Shown here piece after piece: positions 1-8,150 of a stretch of 64,000 bases of DNA. Numbering within the stretch: position 1 is the first letter of the stretch; the number at the start of each line of letters is the position of its first letter. The position numbers and the translations under genes are program-made. Below the pieces are notes generated by a model, which worked only from the letters and a program-made list of their open reading frames with translations, did no database searches and was not told the DNA's origin. The DNA is from Gammaproteobacteria bacterium. GTDB lineage: Bacteria > Pseudomonadota > Gammaproteobacteria > JABDBA01. The stretch is taken from positions 57,393 to 121,392 of the forward strand of contig JABDBA010000001.1 of NCBI GenBank assembly GCA_013288885.1. Direction: 5' to 3'.

Positions 1-2
1 TT

Positions 3-230
3 GCTGGGCATTTAGATTGCCTAAAAACATTATATGACGCAGACCCACGTGTTATTAAAGTAAAAACCAAGGATAGCAGAACATTATTACACCTAGCGGT
101 AGATAACGATCAACCAAGTATGGTTACATTTCTACTGAATATTGGAGCAGATGCAACTCTATTGAATAGACGGCGGCGCGCCATTGCATTATGCAGTAGG
201 AAAAACAGAATGTTTAAAAGCATTCATTAA
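3..230 (+). pseudogene. Ankyrin-repeat gene, out-of-frame 3' tail (partial)
   Basis: This frame is open from the window edge and encodes the last two ankyrin repeats of a 406-bp unit (motifs LLHLAVDNDQ and MVTFLLNIGADATLLN). It then runs across the unit boundary into the wrong frame, giving an arginine-rich nonsense tail, and stops at 228-230. The start lies outside the window. It is either the broken end of an upstream ankyrin gene or the product of a misassembled repeat. Ankyrin repeats mediate protein-protein contacts; no partner can be inferred. Confidence 0.6.
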
Positions 231-636
231 CTCTGATTTGAAAAATAAAAAAGATGTGCTTGATCAAAAAAATAGTTGTGGCAATACTGCTCTACATCTT
301 GCGGCAGATCAAGGGCAGCAAGCGGTAATAACATTACTCTGTGAAGCGAAAGCAGATGTAAATGTAACAAACCAAAATGGAGATACAGCCGCCATACTTG
401 CAATGCTTGCTGGGCATTTAGATTGCCTAAAAACATTATATGACGCAGACCCACGTGTTATTAAAGTAAAAACCAAGGATAGCAGAACATTATTACACCT
501 AGCGGTAGATAACGATCAACCAAGTATGGTTACATTTCTACTGAATATTGGAGCAGATGCAACTCTATTGAATAGACGGCGGCGCGCCATTGCATTATGC
601 AGTAGGAAAAACAGAATGTTTAAAAGCATTCATTAA
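184..636 (+). pseudogene. Ankyrin-repeat fragment, second tandem unit
   Basis: An open frame of about 150 residues covering one full 406-bp unit: four ankyrin repeats (consensus GNTALHLAADQGQQAVITLL, then GDTAAILAMLAGHLDCLKTL and so on). The only start is an internal TTG at 184, and a TGA lies just upstream in the same frame. Its last residues (RRRRAIALCSRKNRMFKSIH) are the out-of-frame reading of the next unit, overlapping 590-636. It is therefore not an independent gene but a slice of a longer ankyrin protein interrupted by frameshifts at unit boundaries. Confidence 0.6.
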
Positions 637-2353
637 CTCTGATTTGAAAAATAAAAAAGATGTGCTTGATCAAAAAAATAGTTGTGGCAATACTGCTCTA
701 CATCTTGCGGCAGATCAAGGGCAGCAAGCGGTAATAACATTACTCTGTGAAGCGAAAGCAGATGTAAATGTAACAAACCAAAATGGAGATACAGCCGCCA
801 TACTTGCAGTGTTTGCTGGGCATTTAGATTGTCTAAAAGCTTTATATGACGCAGACCCACGTGTTATTAATAAAAAAACCGCTGATGGCAGAACATTATT
901 ACACCTAGCAGCAGAAAAAAATCAACCAGGTATTATTACTTGGTTAATAAGCATCACAACAAATACTAATACATTAAATAACAAAAACGCAACTGGCAAT
1001 ACTGCTCTAGATATAGCTATAACAAATGAAGCTACTAATGTTGTCGAAATTTTAATTAATGCTGGCGCAGTGGTCGATAAAAAAACGCGAGATCTTGCTC
1101 AGAAGAATGGAACTTCTGGTAAATTAAACTCTCTTATCGAAAAAAAGCAAGCGGCTGATAAGAGACTTGCCAATGCTGCAGCCCATGAACTTTTTTCAAC
1201 CAAAGACAATAGTAAATCGAAGAAAAAGAAGAAGGAAAAAAAGACCACTGATTCCACATCATCAACTACAATGTCTGCTGGCTCTAATACATCAACAACG
1301 TCTATGCCTGACGTTGAGGCAGAATCAGAATCTGAAGACGATGAAACATTTGTTGATGCAGTGGCCACCACTAACCTTGGGGGAAATTCCGCACCGAACT
1401 TACCTGGCAATAAAAAAAATAGCCCCTCGGATACAAAACTAAGTGATACCGAATTATTTAGAAAAATTCAACAAACTATAATAAAATTTTCTAATACCAT
1501 ACTTTATAATATATCTGCGTCTAAGATAACTTTTAAGCTTGATGACGGTGATTGTAAGCATCTCACTACGCTTATACAAAAAAAAGAGGGAAACTATAAA
1601 GATACTGGTTTCATATCTCTAAGAAACTATATTGAGGGATTAACAAAAACAATTCATTTTAAAGACAATACTACAAGTTATACCCATTTTACACTTGCAC
1701 TACCTAAAAATATCGCGTTTATTTTTAATGAAATTATAAAATTAATATTACCCCCGCCAGTAGTAACAACCAAACCTGCAACTGTTCCAACTACTAATAG
1801 CAATAAACCACAACAAGCAAATAACGCAGATAAACCAACTCCATCTCTAGCAACCCCAGTTGCGGCAGAACCTGCTAGTTCTCCATTACCCCCAGCAGCA
1901 GCATCCTCACCTGTTTCAATAAACAGCACAGAGGAATCCACTCAATCCATGTCAGCTAACTCAGGGCAGAGTGCCAGTCCTTCTGCATCAGATAGCAATA
2001 GTTCTAGTAGCACTGACAGTATAAACATGAAAAAAATTCAAGATAAAGAGATGTCGGATTTAGAAACGCGCACTAGCACAAACATGTTTTCTTTTCATGC
2101 GCCTAAACCTCCGTTACATTCAGCAGAAACAATGAACAGTGCAAATCAATTAGAGCTACGGCCTATTAGGCCTATTAATGGGGGGAAAACGTTATTGGCC
2201 CGACGTGAAGAAAAAAAGCGAAATTTTAAGGATCTTAATAAATCATCACTTTCAGCGAGTGCGCCAGTTTTTCAACCAGGACTGCAAAATGGCTTAGCGC
2301 CGACAAGAGCTGAACTTCCCCCTGGTCTTAAACCACCATCGCAAAAAAAATAA
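590..2353 (+). CDS. Ankyrin-repeat protein with Ser/Thr/Pro-rich tail
   Basis: A 587-residue frame opening at a TTG inside the third repeat unit, so the true N-terminus is probably further upstream and lost to the frameshift. Residues 1 to about 180 hold five or six ankyrin repeats (GNTALHLAADQG, GRTLLHLAAEKNQPG, GNTALDIAITNEATNVVEIL). A very basic patch SKSKKKKKEKK near residue 210 resembles a nuclear localisation signal. A low-complexity Ser/Thr acidic stretch follows, then a folded-looking segment of about 100 residues (290-390), then a long Pro/Ser/Ala-rich tail. There is no signal peptide or membrane segment. The architecture fits a secreted host-directed effector, but this is inference; the function is unknown. 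Confidence 0.75.
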   Translation: MHYAVGKTECLKAFINSDLKNKKDVLDQKNSCGNTALHLAADQGQQAVITLLCEAKADVNVTNQNGDTAAILAVFAGHLDCLKALYDADPRVINKKTADGRTLLHLAAEKNQPGIITWLISITTNTNTLNNKNATGNTALDIAITNEATNVVEILINAGAVVDKKTRDLAQKNGTSGKLNSLIEKKQAADKRLANAAAHELFSTKDNSKSKKKKKEKKTTDSTSSTTMSAGSNTSTTSMPDVEAESESEDDETFVDAVATTNLGGNSAPNLPGNKKNSPSDTKLSDTELFRKIQQTIIKFSNTILYNISASKITFKLDDGDCKHLTTLIQKKEGNYKDTGFISLRNYIEGLTKTIHFKDNTTSYTHFTLALPKNIAFIFNEIIKLILPPPVVTTKPATVPTTNSNKPQQANNADKPTPSLATPVAAEPASSPLPPAAASSPVSINSTEESTQSMSANSGQSASPSASDSNSSSSTDSINMKKIQDKEMSDLETRTSTNMFSFHAPKPPLHSAETMNSANQLELRPIRPINGGKTLLARREEKKRNFKDLNKSSLSASAPVFQPGLQNGLAPTRAELPPGLKPPSQKK

Positions 2354-2473
2354 AGCCGATTCCATATGGTCTTGTACATAATGGTTAATACTTTAATCAA
2401 ATTAAGGCATATTTGTTCATAGTATTGACCGTTATAACATTAATTTTTGTATACCCCCAATATATTACCTTAG

Positions 2474-2513
2474 TTGACATTAACCCCTGATTATTATACA
2501 TTAGGTGTATACA
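2474..2513 (+). promoter_or_regulatory. Promoter and operator of the RHH-PIN operon
   Basis: TTGACA (2474-2479), a 17-base spacer, and TACATT (2497-2502) form a plausible sigma-70 promoter. It is followed at once by the perfect 8-bp palindrome TGTATACA (2506-2513), in the place expected for autorepression by a ribbon-helix-helix antitoxin. A GGAG ribosome site (2521-2524) lies 6 bases before the ATG of the antitoxin gene. Confidence 0.5.
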
Positions 2514-2530
2514 TCTAACTGGAGTATATC

Positions 2531-2782
2531 ATGCAGCGGACCCAGATTTATTTAACCAATGAAGAACGAAGCAGCTTAAATACGATTACTAAACAAACCG
2601 GTAAATCGCAGAGCCAACTCATTCGTGAAGCTGTTGATTATTTTATCAGCCAATTTCGGCCTATTAATCGTAAAGCCAGTTTGCAACAAGCAAAAGGCTT
2701 GTGGGCTAAACGACAAGATTTACCTGACTTTAAAAAAATACGCAAAGAGTTAGATAGGAAATTAAGTAGCCGTGAAAAATAG
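2531..2782 (+). CDS. Ribbon-helix-helix antitoxin (VapB-like)
   Basis: An 83-residue protein. The N-terminal strand QRTQIYLTNEE, followed by the helices SSLNTITKQTGKSQSQLIREAV, is the CopG/Arc ribbon-helix-helix fold, which binds DNA as a dimer. The basic C-terminal half (about 50-83) would wrap the toxin. The last 11 bases overlap the start of the downstream PIN gene, the usual translational coupling of antitoxin and toxin. The antitoxin is expected to neutralise the nuclease and, with it, repress the promoter just upstream, where the palindrome TGTATACA lies. The family assignment is firm; the specificity is not known. Confidence 0.88.
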   Translation: MQRTQIYLTNEERSSLNTITKQTGKSQSQLIREAVDYFISQFRPINRKASLQQAKGLWAKRQDLPDFKKIRKELDRKLSSREK

Positions 2783-3170
2783 ATACCATTCTTTATTATT
2801 AGATACCGATGTTTTAATTGATTATCTACGCGGACAAAAACAAGCTGTTAGTTTTTTAGAAAACACTGATAGTCATTTAATGACTTCTGCCATTAATGTT
2901 GCAGAAATATTTGCTGGTGTACGTGATGGAGAAGAACGCAAAGTATTAGAAAAATTTATTCGTATATTTGAAATAATTAATACTGATCATGAAATTGCTG
3001 AAATGGGTGGCATATATCGTCGAGATTACGGCCAATCTCATGGTACAGGGCTTGCTGATGCAATCATCGCTGCGAGTGCAAAATTAAAAAATGCCCGGTT
3101 AGTAACGTTGAATGCGCGCCATTTTCCGATGCTACCTGATATTTTTATTCCGTATAAGAAAATTTCTTAA
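2772..3170 (+). CDS. PIN-domain ribonuclease toxin (VapC-like)
   Basis: A 132-residue protein starting at GTG 2772, inside the antitoxin gene. The PIN signature is complete: LLLDTDVLIDYLRG (first acidic residues), NVAEIFAGVRDGEE (conserved Glu), and GTGLADAIIAASA (the DA pair), with a late Asn-Ala in TLNARHF. VapC toxins are Mg-dependent RNases that cut tRNA or rRNA and stop translation. All catalytic acids are present, so the toxin should be active. Together with the preceding ribbon-helix-helix gene it forms a type II toxin-antitoxin system. Confidence 0.9.
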   Translation: MKNRYHSLLLDTDVLIDYLRGQKQAVSFLENTDSHLMTSAINVAEIFAGVRDGEERKVLEKFIRIFEIINTDHEIAEMGGIYRRDYGQSHGTGLADAIIAASAKLKNARLVTLNARHFPMLPDIFIPYKKIS

Positions 3171-3182
3171 TACAAACAATAT

Positions 3183-4103
3183 ATGCTTTTACAAAAGCTC
3201 CATCAGAGCATTCAACAACACCCCCGATACGCAGAAATTATCAGCTTCGCACTGTTAATTTCTTTAATGGTGATTTGGGGATTGTGTTGGCCAATTATGA
3301 AAATCGCCATCGTGGATATGCCACCGGCATGGGTGGCAGTAACGCGTTTAGCAACCGGTGCGCTTTGTTTTTTTCCATATTTGATTATTTCTAAAACCTT
3401 TAAAATTCCCACATGCGCAGATCTACCGATTATTCTTTCTGTCGGTTTGTTACAGATGGCGTTATTTACTTTTCTTTCATTGGTAGGTTTACAGCATGTT
3501 GCGGCAGGTCGTTCAACGATTTTAGTTTATACCACACCATTGTGGGTGACACCTTTGGCGGTATTTTTTTTCAAAGAACCATTACCACCCGCAAAAATAA
3601 TGGGTTTAGCATTAGGTATCAGCGGAATATTAGTGTTATTCAACCCGTTTGATTTTGATTGGCATAATCATAATGTGGTAGTTGGTAATTGTTTGTTAAT
3701 TGCCGCCGCGATTATTTGGGCAATTTGTATATTACATATTCGTTTTGCCAAATGGGTTTCGACACCGGCGCAATTGTTACCGTGGCAAATGTCTATCGGG
3801 GCAATTTTCGCAACCATTCTCGCATTTATTTTTTCACCCAATCCACACATTCATTGGTCGTGGCACTTGGTCGGTTTATTGTTTTACATCGGCCCGATCG
3901 CCAGCGCGTTAGGTTATTGGATGGTCGTAGAAGTCAGCCGTCGCTTGCCTGCTATAACCACCTCGCTTTGTCTGTTAGGTGTGCCGATTTTTGGATTATT
4001 TTTTTCAAAAATAATATTGGGCGAAGCCATTGGTTTGCAAAATGGCATCTCCGTCGCCTTAATTATTATGGGATTGATTTTTATTACTAGGGCGCGAAGT
4101 TAA
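3183..4103 (+). CDS. EamA/DMT-family membrane transporter
   Basis: A 306-residue protein with about ten hydrophobic segments in two repeated EamA halves, each opening with the typical pattern (LMVIWGLCWPIMKIAI in the first). It belongs to the drug/metabolite transporter superfamily, inner-membrane exporters of amino acids, metabolites or drugs; the substrate cannot be read from sequence. It starts 12 bases after the toxin gene stop and is followed by an XRE-cupin regulator, which often sits beside exporters of this kind and may control it. Confidence 0.87.
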   Translation: MLLQKLHQSIQQHPRYAEIISFALLISLMVIWGLCWPIMKIAIVDMPPAWVAVTRLATGALCFFPYLIISKTFKIPTCADLPIILSVGLLQMALFTFLSLVGLQHVAAGRSTILVYTTPLWVTPLAVFFFKEPLPPAKIMGLALGISGILVLFNPFDFDWHNHNVVVGNCLLIAAAIIWAICILHIRFAKWVSTPAQLLPWQMSIGAIFATILAFIFSPNPHIHWSWHLVGLLFYIGPIASALGYWMVVEVSRRLPAITTSLCLLGVPIFGLFFSKIILGEAIGLQNGISVALIIMGLIFITRARS

Positions 4104-4135
4104 TCAGGGTAATTATACTCTGCAATATGATACAC

Positions 4136-4149
4136 TTAAGATATCTTAA
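4136..4149. promoter_or_regulatory. Palindromic operator before the XRE-cupin gene
   Basis: TTAAGATATCTTAA is a perfect 14-bp palindrome ending 17 bases before the ATG of the XRE-cupin regulator. Its position and symmetry fit an autoregulatory site for that dimeric regulator. No protein-binding evidence is available from sequence. Confidence 0.5.
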
Positions 4150-4166
4150 ATTATAGAGAAGCGTTT

Positions 4167-4712
4167 ATGGACCATTTCGCAGAACAGTTAAAAAAGCTAC
4201 GTCTCAAACAAAACTTTACTATGCAAGCTTTAGCCGATAGCGCTGATGTCAGCAAATCAATGATCTCCAAAATTGAGAGCGGCGCGGTACAACCTACGCT
4301 TGATATTGCAGCACGACTTGCAAAAGCTTTAGGTAAAACACTTTCAGAAATGCTACACGCTCAACATGCGGTACGCACAATTTTATTATCTAAAACAGAA
4401 CAAGCCGTGTGGCAAGATCCGAAATCGCGTGTTATACGACGTAATATTTCGCCCATATTTCAAGGCTTAAAAGTAGAATGGTTACATGTTGAAATACCCC
4501 CCGGATCAGGCTTAAACAGTATGCCAGCCAGTACGCCAGGAACAGAAAAATATATACTCATGATTAAAGGGATCTTAAAAATTACCGCCAATGAAGAAGT
4601 TTTTGAGCTTAAAAAAGGTGATAGCTTCTACTTTGACGGCACATGCCCACATGAATTCACTAACCCAACCAAAGAAACAACGGAATATTATCTCGTCATA
4701 AAACATGGTTAA
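4167..4712 (+). CDS. XRE-family regulator with C-terminal cupin domain
   Basis: A 181-residue protein. Residues 8-62 form a Cro/C1 helix-turn-helix (TMQALADSADVSKSMISKIE). Residues 105-180 form a cupin barrel (GTEKYILMIKGILKI, ELKKGDSFYFDG, PHEFTNPTKE). Regulators of this type (the PuuR/SutR-like group) sense a small ligand in the cupin and bind a palindrome; a perfect 14-bp palindrome lies just upstream. The 3' end overlaps the convergent ankyrin gene by 17 bases. A probable target is the EamA exporter upstream. Confidence 0.87.
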   Translation: MDHFAEQLKKLRLKQNFTMQALADSADVSKSMISKIESGAVQPTLDIAARLAKALGKTLSEMLHAQHAVRTILLSKTEQAVWQDPKSRVIRRNISPIFQGLKVEWLHVEIPPGSGLNSMPASTPGTEKYILMIKGILKITANEEVFELKKGDSFYFDGTCPHEFTNPTKETTEYYLVIKHG

Positions 4713-6204
4713 CGGGAATAATACTGGGCTGATGAGTGCTAGCAGGAGTTAGCTTACCGATAAGTGTATACATAGTGCCCTCTAATTCAAGTTTAGCAGG
4801 AACAGTAATCAAGCCATCCAGCATTGAATGTTCTTTTTCGATTCTCGTCTTGATCCCTTTGTCAGTTAATTGCCGTGCATACTTAAGGAGCTGATCCCTT
4901 GGCTGTACTGGTTTGAACTCAATGGAGCACACATTATTAGGTAGCATACAAATTATGCAATTATTATTTCCTATGAAATTTTTAATTAATGCGGTTAAGT
5001 GCTTTTTTCTACTATTTTCAAGAGTAATTTCTTTTGATATTTTTTCTTCACCCGTTGTTACTGCATCTGCGGTATCCAATGGTTCGTGTGGTGCGGTAGC
5101 GTACAGATAATGAACCCCAACGGCAGACGCTGCTGCCAATAGCATTAGAGCAGTTCCTAAAGAAGGTATAAATTGTGGCCTCTCAGCGGAAGGTAAAACC
5201 TCATTGGCAAGCGGTTGGCTTTTTTGTTCTGCTCCATGGTTGTTATTATTACTGCCCAATGTTCCATCATTAAAATGATACTGATTACAAGCTTGTGCAA
5301 CTGCCACTAATATCTGAGCATTTCTATAGAGTTGCTCTTTAGTTAAATTGGCAGCTGCAGAAGTTGTTGCTGGTGTTTCAGAAGCAAGCCTTGTTTCTTT
5401 AGGTTCGTCTTTGCTTTCTTCTTTTACGGAAAACAGCGCTCTAATTTCTTTATCTTGTGACGCTTGAGCTGCTTTGATTGCAAATGTGTCTTTGGCGGCA
5501 CCAAGATCCAATAGCTGTTTAACTACAAGAGCATGACCATTCGAAACAGCGAATGATAGTGGCGTAGGCGTATCGTGAAAGCGCATCCTATTATATCCAC
5601 TACCTGAAAATTGTGAGTCAATGCGATGATTAAAATATAAAACTAATCCTCGAACAGCATCTTGATCTTTATCTGTAATAGCTTCACATAACCCATCCTT
5701 ATTCTTACGATGTTTCCAGGCAGCATTCACTGAGGTTAAGCAAGTAATTATTGCTGTTCTGTCCCTAAATCTGTTCCTATATTGCGCGTATTCCAACGCG
5801 TTAGTAATCTCAGTTTCTTCTCTATTATTAGATTTTAAGAATCTTATATGGACATAGTCGGCAGGATCACGACCTGCACGAACCAGTTCTTCAACGGTTT
5901 TCTCATCGCCATGCCAAGCAGCAATTGCTAATTCAGCGTTCACTAATTTTTGTTTGCTTTTTTCATCTGCATTCATATCTTTAGCAAACTTCCCTTCCTT
6001 ATTTTTAATATTTAGTTTTGCTCCTGCCGCCAAAAGAATTTCAATCATCCGTTCATCACCGTCTCGTGCGGCCAAGTGGATTGGAGTATTATCATCTTCA
6101 CCCTGTTCATTTAATCCATAATATTCGGCTTCCCCATTAACTGTTTTTACTAATTTTTGCATCATTTCTAGGTATTTTTTTTGGGTAACTAATTCGTGTA
6201 ACAT
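4696..6204 (-). CDS. Ankyrin-repeat protein with one membrane segment
   Basis: A 502-residue protein. The N-terminal half contains ankyrin repeats (NTPIHLAARDGDERMIEILLAAGAK near residue 40; then residues 90-115; then TPLSFAVSNGHALVVKQLLDLGAA near 215). A linker rich in Glu, Thr and Ala follows, then a single hydrophobic helix near residues 348-370 (LGTALMLLAAASAVGVHYLY) and a C-terminal region of about 110 residues with no family I recognise. It starts at an ATG preceded by GAGGAAAG. There is no signal peptide, so the topology is unclear. It is an effector candidate by analogy with ankyrin proteins of intracellular bacteria. Confidence 0.82.
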   Translation of the reverse strand: MLHELVTQKKYLEMMQKLVKTVNGEAEYYGLNEQGEDDNTPIHLAARDGDERMIEILLAAGAKLNIKNKEGKFAKDMNADEKSKQKLVNAELAIAAWHGDEKTVEELVRAGRDPADYVHIRFLKSNNREETEITNALEYAQYRNRFRDRTAIITCLTSVNAAWKHRKNKDGLCEAITDKDQDAVRGLVLYFNHRIDSQFSGSGYNRMRFHDTPTPLSFAVSNGHALVVKQLLDLGAAKDTFAIKAAQASQDKEIRALFSVKEESKDEPKETRLASETPATTSAAANLTKEQLYRNAQILVAVAQACNQYHFNDGTLGSNNNNHGAEQKSQPLANEVLPSAERPQFIPSLGTALMLLAAASAVGVHYLYATAPHEPLDTADAVTTGEEKISKEITLENSRKKHLTALIKNFIGNNNCIICMLPNNVCSIEFKPVQPRDQLLKYARQLTDKGIKTRIEKEHSMLDGLITVPAKLELEGTMYTLIGKLTPASTHQPSIIPVNHVL

Positions 6205-6365
6205 ATGCTTTCCTCATATTTAATTAATATTGAAAATGTAAGTTTGTGTAATTTGACACCTCCTGTTTGTTTATTATAAAGCTCCAATTGTTTCATATAA
6301 TAAACTATTGCTTTTTGTAATGCAAGGTCTTTTTTAACAGATGGCAATAATAGGAGTTGGTGAAA

Positions 6366-6452
6366 TTTTGTACAATAGGGTAGTATTACCCTATTTTAGA
6401 GACTACACTGGCAATCAGCATTGTTGCTGCAAAGCAGTGGCTCGCAATTATT
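6366..6452 (+). pseudogene. Decayed copy of a LuxR-regulator promoter and 5' end
   Basis: This stretch matches the promoter and first codons of the PAS-LuxR gene at 20411-20534: the shared TTTTGTACAATAGGGTA, then a TACCCT-containing arm, then GCAATCAGCA-like bases and the exact block tgcaaagcagtggctcgcaa. About 35 bases, including the start codon, are missing here, and no reading frame continues. The 9-bp inverted repeat AATAGGGTA / TACCCTATT (6374-6395, four-base centre GTAT) is perfect here, while the 20.4-kb copy has one mismatch. It is a relic of a second regulator gene, or a site still bound by that regulator. Confidence 0.7.
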
Positions 6453-6469
6453 GGCTATTTTCATCAATG

Positions 6470-7402
6470 CTAACTCAAATACTGCTTGTACCATTCAACA
6501 GCTTCTTCTGATAAAGGTTCAAATTGTTCGATATATGCTGAAAAATGGCCGCCAGAAAATATATGCAATTTTTTAATTTCTCTGGCTCGATTAAAGGCAT
6601 TAAGCGCTTGGTCTGTTACTGCTACTACATCCTTTTCTGCAACTAGCATTAAAAGTGGTGTTGGTGCTATCCGGTCAATATAAGAACCAGGCTCATACTC
6701 GGAATACATTTCAACTGAACGTAAGGTCACTTCGTTTCGAAATTTCTCAAATCGCCATTTTTCATTTTCAGGAGCATTCTTACCTGAATAAAATTCCAGT
6801 GCATCTTGACTCGCATGTGAGGCATTACCTTTTACATTTGCATCTGTGAAAATAGGTACAAGCTTAGGCGCAGATCCGTTAAAGCGGTTTACTCTATCTT
6901 CATTGAAGTCTGTATAGGTTTTTTCCCAATTCGCAGGAAAAATTCTACGTAACATACCTTGCCAACCACTCGTAGTTGGCACCTGAGAAACCACAGCTTT
7001 CACGCGTTTGTCTAAAGCTGCAACTACCAACACATGACCACCTGAATAACTTGTACCCCAGATTCCTATTTTATTTGGATCAACAAAGCTTTGCGATTGG
7101 ATATAAGTAATTGCATGACGATAATCGCGAACTTGTTGCCACGGATCTATTTCTTGCCTAATGTCACCATCACTATCACCAAAATTACGGTTGTCAAAAG
7201 CTAAAACCACATGCCCGTGTTTAGCGAATTTTTCTGCATATTTATCGAGATAAAATTCCTTAAGACAACCCCATCCATGGGCCATTACAATTGCTGGCAA
7301 CCGTTGGTTTGTGGATTTTGGCCGATATAACCACCCACGTAATAGGGTGCCTTCGGCATTGAATTCGATATCTTGTCGTTCGTAGTCATATTTGTTAAGC
7401 AT
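6470..7402 (-). CDS. Alpha/beta hydrolase (dienelactone-hydrolase-like)
   Basis: A 310-residue cytoplasmic hydrolase. The oxyanion region is VMAHGWGCLKEFYLD, the nucleophile elbow GTSYSGG carries the serine, an aspartate follows LLMLVAEKDVV, and the terminal histidine lies in FSGGHFSAY. This fits the S9/dienelactone hydrolase-like group with a complete triad. It is divergent from a TetR regulator whose operator-like palindrome (7457-7481) lies in the 80-bp gap, so it is probably repressed by that TetR. The natural substrate is unknown; an ester or lactone is likely. Confidence 0.87.
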   Translation of the reverse strand: MLNKYDYERQDIEFNAEGTLLRGWLYRPKSTNQRLPAIVMAHGWGCLKEFYLDKYAEKFAKHGHVVLAFDNRNFGDSDGDIRQEIDPWQQVRDYRHAITYIQSQSFVDPNKIGIWGTSYSGGHVLVVAALDKRVKAVVSQVPTTSGWQGMLRRIFPANWEKTYTDFNEDRVNRFNGSAPKLVPIFTDANVKGNASHASQDALEFYSGKNAPENEKWRFEKFRNEVTLRSVEMYSEYEPGSYIDRIAPTPLLMLVAEKDVVAVTDQALNAFNRAREIKKLHIFSGGHFSAYIEQFEPLSEEAVEWYKQYLS

Positions 7403-7456
7403 GTTTCACTCCTATCTGTAAGAATAAAATGCTATAATAACATTAATTTTCCACAA

Positions 7457-7481
7457 AGTAAACTATACGGTGTAGTTTTAT
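7457..7481. promoter_or_regulatory. TetR-type operator between hydrolase and TetR genes
   Basis: Half-site AGTAAACTATAC (7457-7468), one centre base, then GTGTAGTTTTAT (7470-7481). It has the same 25-base layout as the perfect palindrome at 15081-15105, with three mismatches in the right arm. It ends one base before the ATG of the TetR gene, ideal for autorepression and for control of the divergent hydrolase. Confidence 0.65.
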
Positions 7482-7482
7482 T

Positions 7483-8103
7483 ATGAAGAGCCTAAAAAAG
7501 CCCCAACCTCAGAAGGAAAGAAAGCACCAAGCGATTATTGATGCGGCTATAAACGTGTTCCTGCAAACTGGCTTTGCATCCGCCAGCATGGATGAGATAG
7601 CTCGACAAGCCTCAGTATCAAAACGGACCGTGTATGATCATTTCGATAATAAAGAAAAATTATTTCAAACTATTTTAGTGGAGCATTGGAACTCAGTTTT
7701 TGAAATGAACCAACCTATCTTTAATAGTTCTAAAGATATTGCTGAGTCATTAACTAATTTCGCTAAAAAATTCATGAGTTTTCTGTACCAGCCCAATACG
7801 ATTAGTTTATTTCGTTTATTAATCGGTGAATCTGGCCGCTTCCCGCATTTATTAGATTCTCTCGTCGTTAATGAAAAAGCGCCCTTCACCAGAGAATTAA
7901 TTTTGTTTTTAGAAAATCAACAAGAGAGTGGTAAATTTAAAGCAAAAGATACCGAAGTTGCAGCTGCTTTTTTTATGGGTATGTTAAAAGAACCACATTT
8001 TTGGCCTATGATGCTCGGTTTTACAAAACTAAAACAACCCAAAAACCAAAATCAATTTATCAAAGAAGCAGTAGAAATATTTATTAATAGATATTCACTA
8101 TAA
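7483..8103 (+). CDS. TetR-family transcriptional regulator
   Basis: A 206-residue protein. Residues 14-60 carry the TetR helix-turn-helix (AIIDAAINVFLQTGFASASMDEIA, recognition helix VSKRTVYDHFDNKEKLFQ). The C-terminal ligand domain resembles the AefR-like group (FMSFLYQPNTISLFRLLIGE). It is divergent from the alpha/beta hydrolase, with an operator-like palindrome directly before its ATG, so it probably represses itself and the hydrolase until a small ligand binds. Confidence 0.9.
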   Translation: MKSLKKPQPQKERKHQAIIDAAINVFLQTGFASASMDEIARQASVSKRTVYDHFDNKEKLFQTILVEHWNSVFEMNQPIFNSSKDIAESLTNFAKKFMSFLYQPNTISLFRLLIGESGRFPHLLDSLVVNEKAPFTRELILFLENQQESGKFKAKDTEVAAAFFMGMLKEPHFWPMMLGFTKLKQPKNQNQFIKEAVEIFINRYSL

Positions 8104-8150
8104 TTAATCGCATTAAATTTTATTAAAGTTGCGCCGCTGGTTATATGAAC

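Larger units (their letters stand above)
1..808. repeat. 406-bp tandem duplication inside an ankyrin gene
   Basis: Bases 1-402 reappear without a mismatch that I can see at 407-808, giving a tandem repeat of period 406; the copies diverge from base 403/809 onward. Each unit encodes about four ankyrin repeats. The period is not a multiple of three, so every unit boundary shifts the reading frame. The boundary lies in a G+C-rich stretch (about 168-183 and 574-589) reading gacggcggcgcgccattg. Adding two bases there would give 408 bp, or 136 codons, and an open frame. The repeat lies at the very start of the window, so its left limit is unknown and an assembly artefact at a contig end is possible. 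Confidence 0.93.

Noticed and set aside
568..600. GGCGCGCC palindrome at the unit boundary as a restriction or recombination site
   Set aside because: The octamer is likely a by-product of Gly/Ala/Pro codons; its occurrence at each boundary follows from the duplication.
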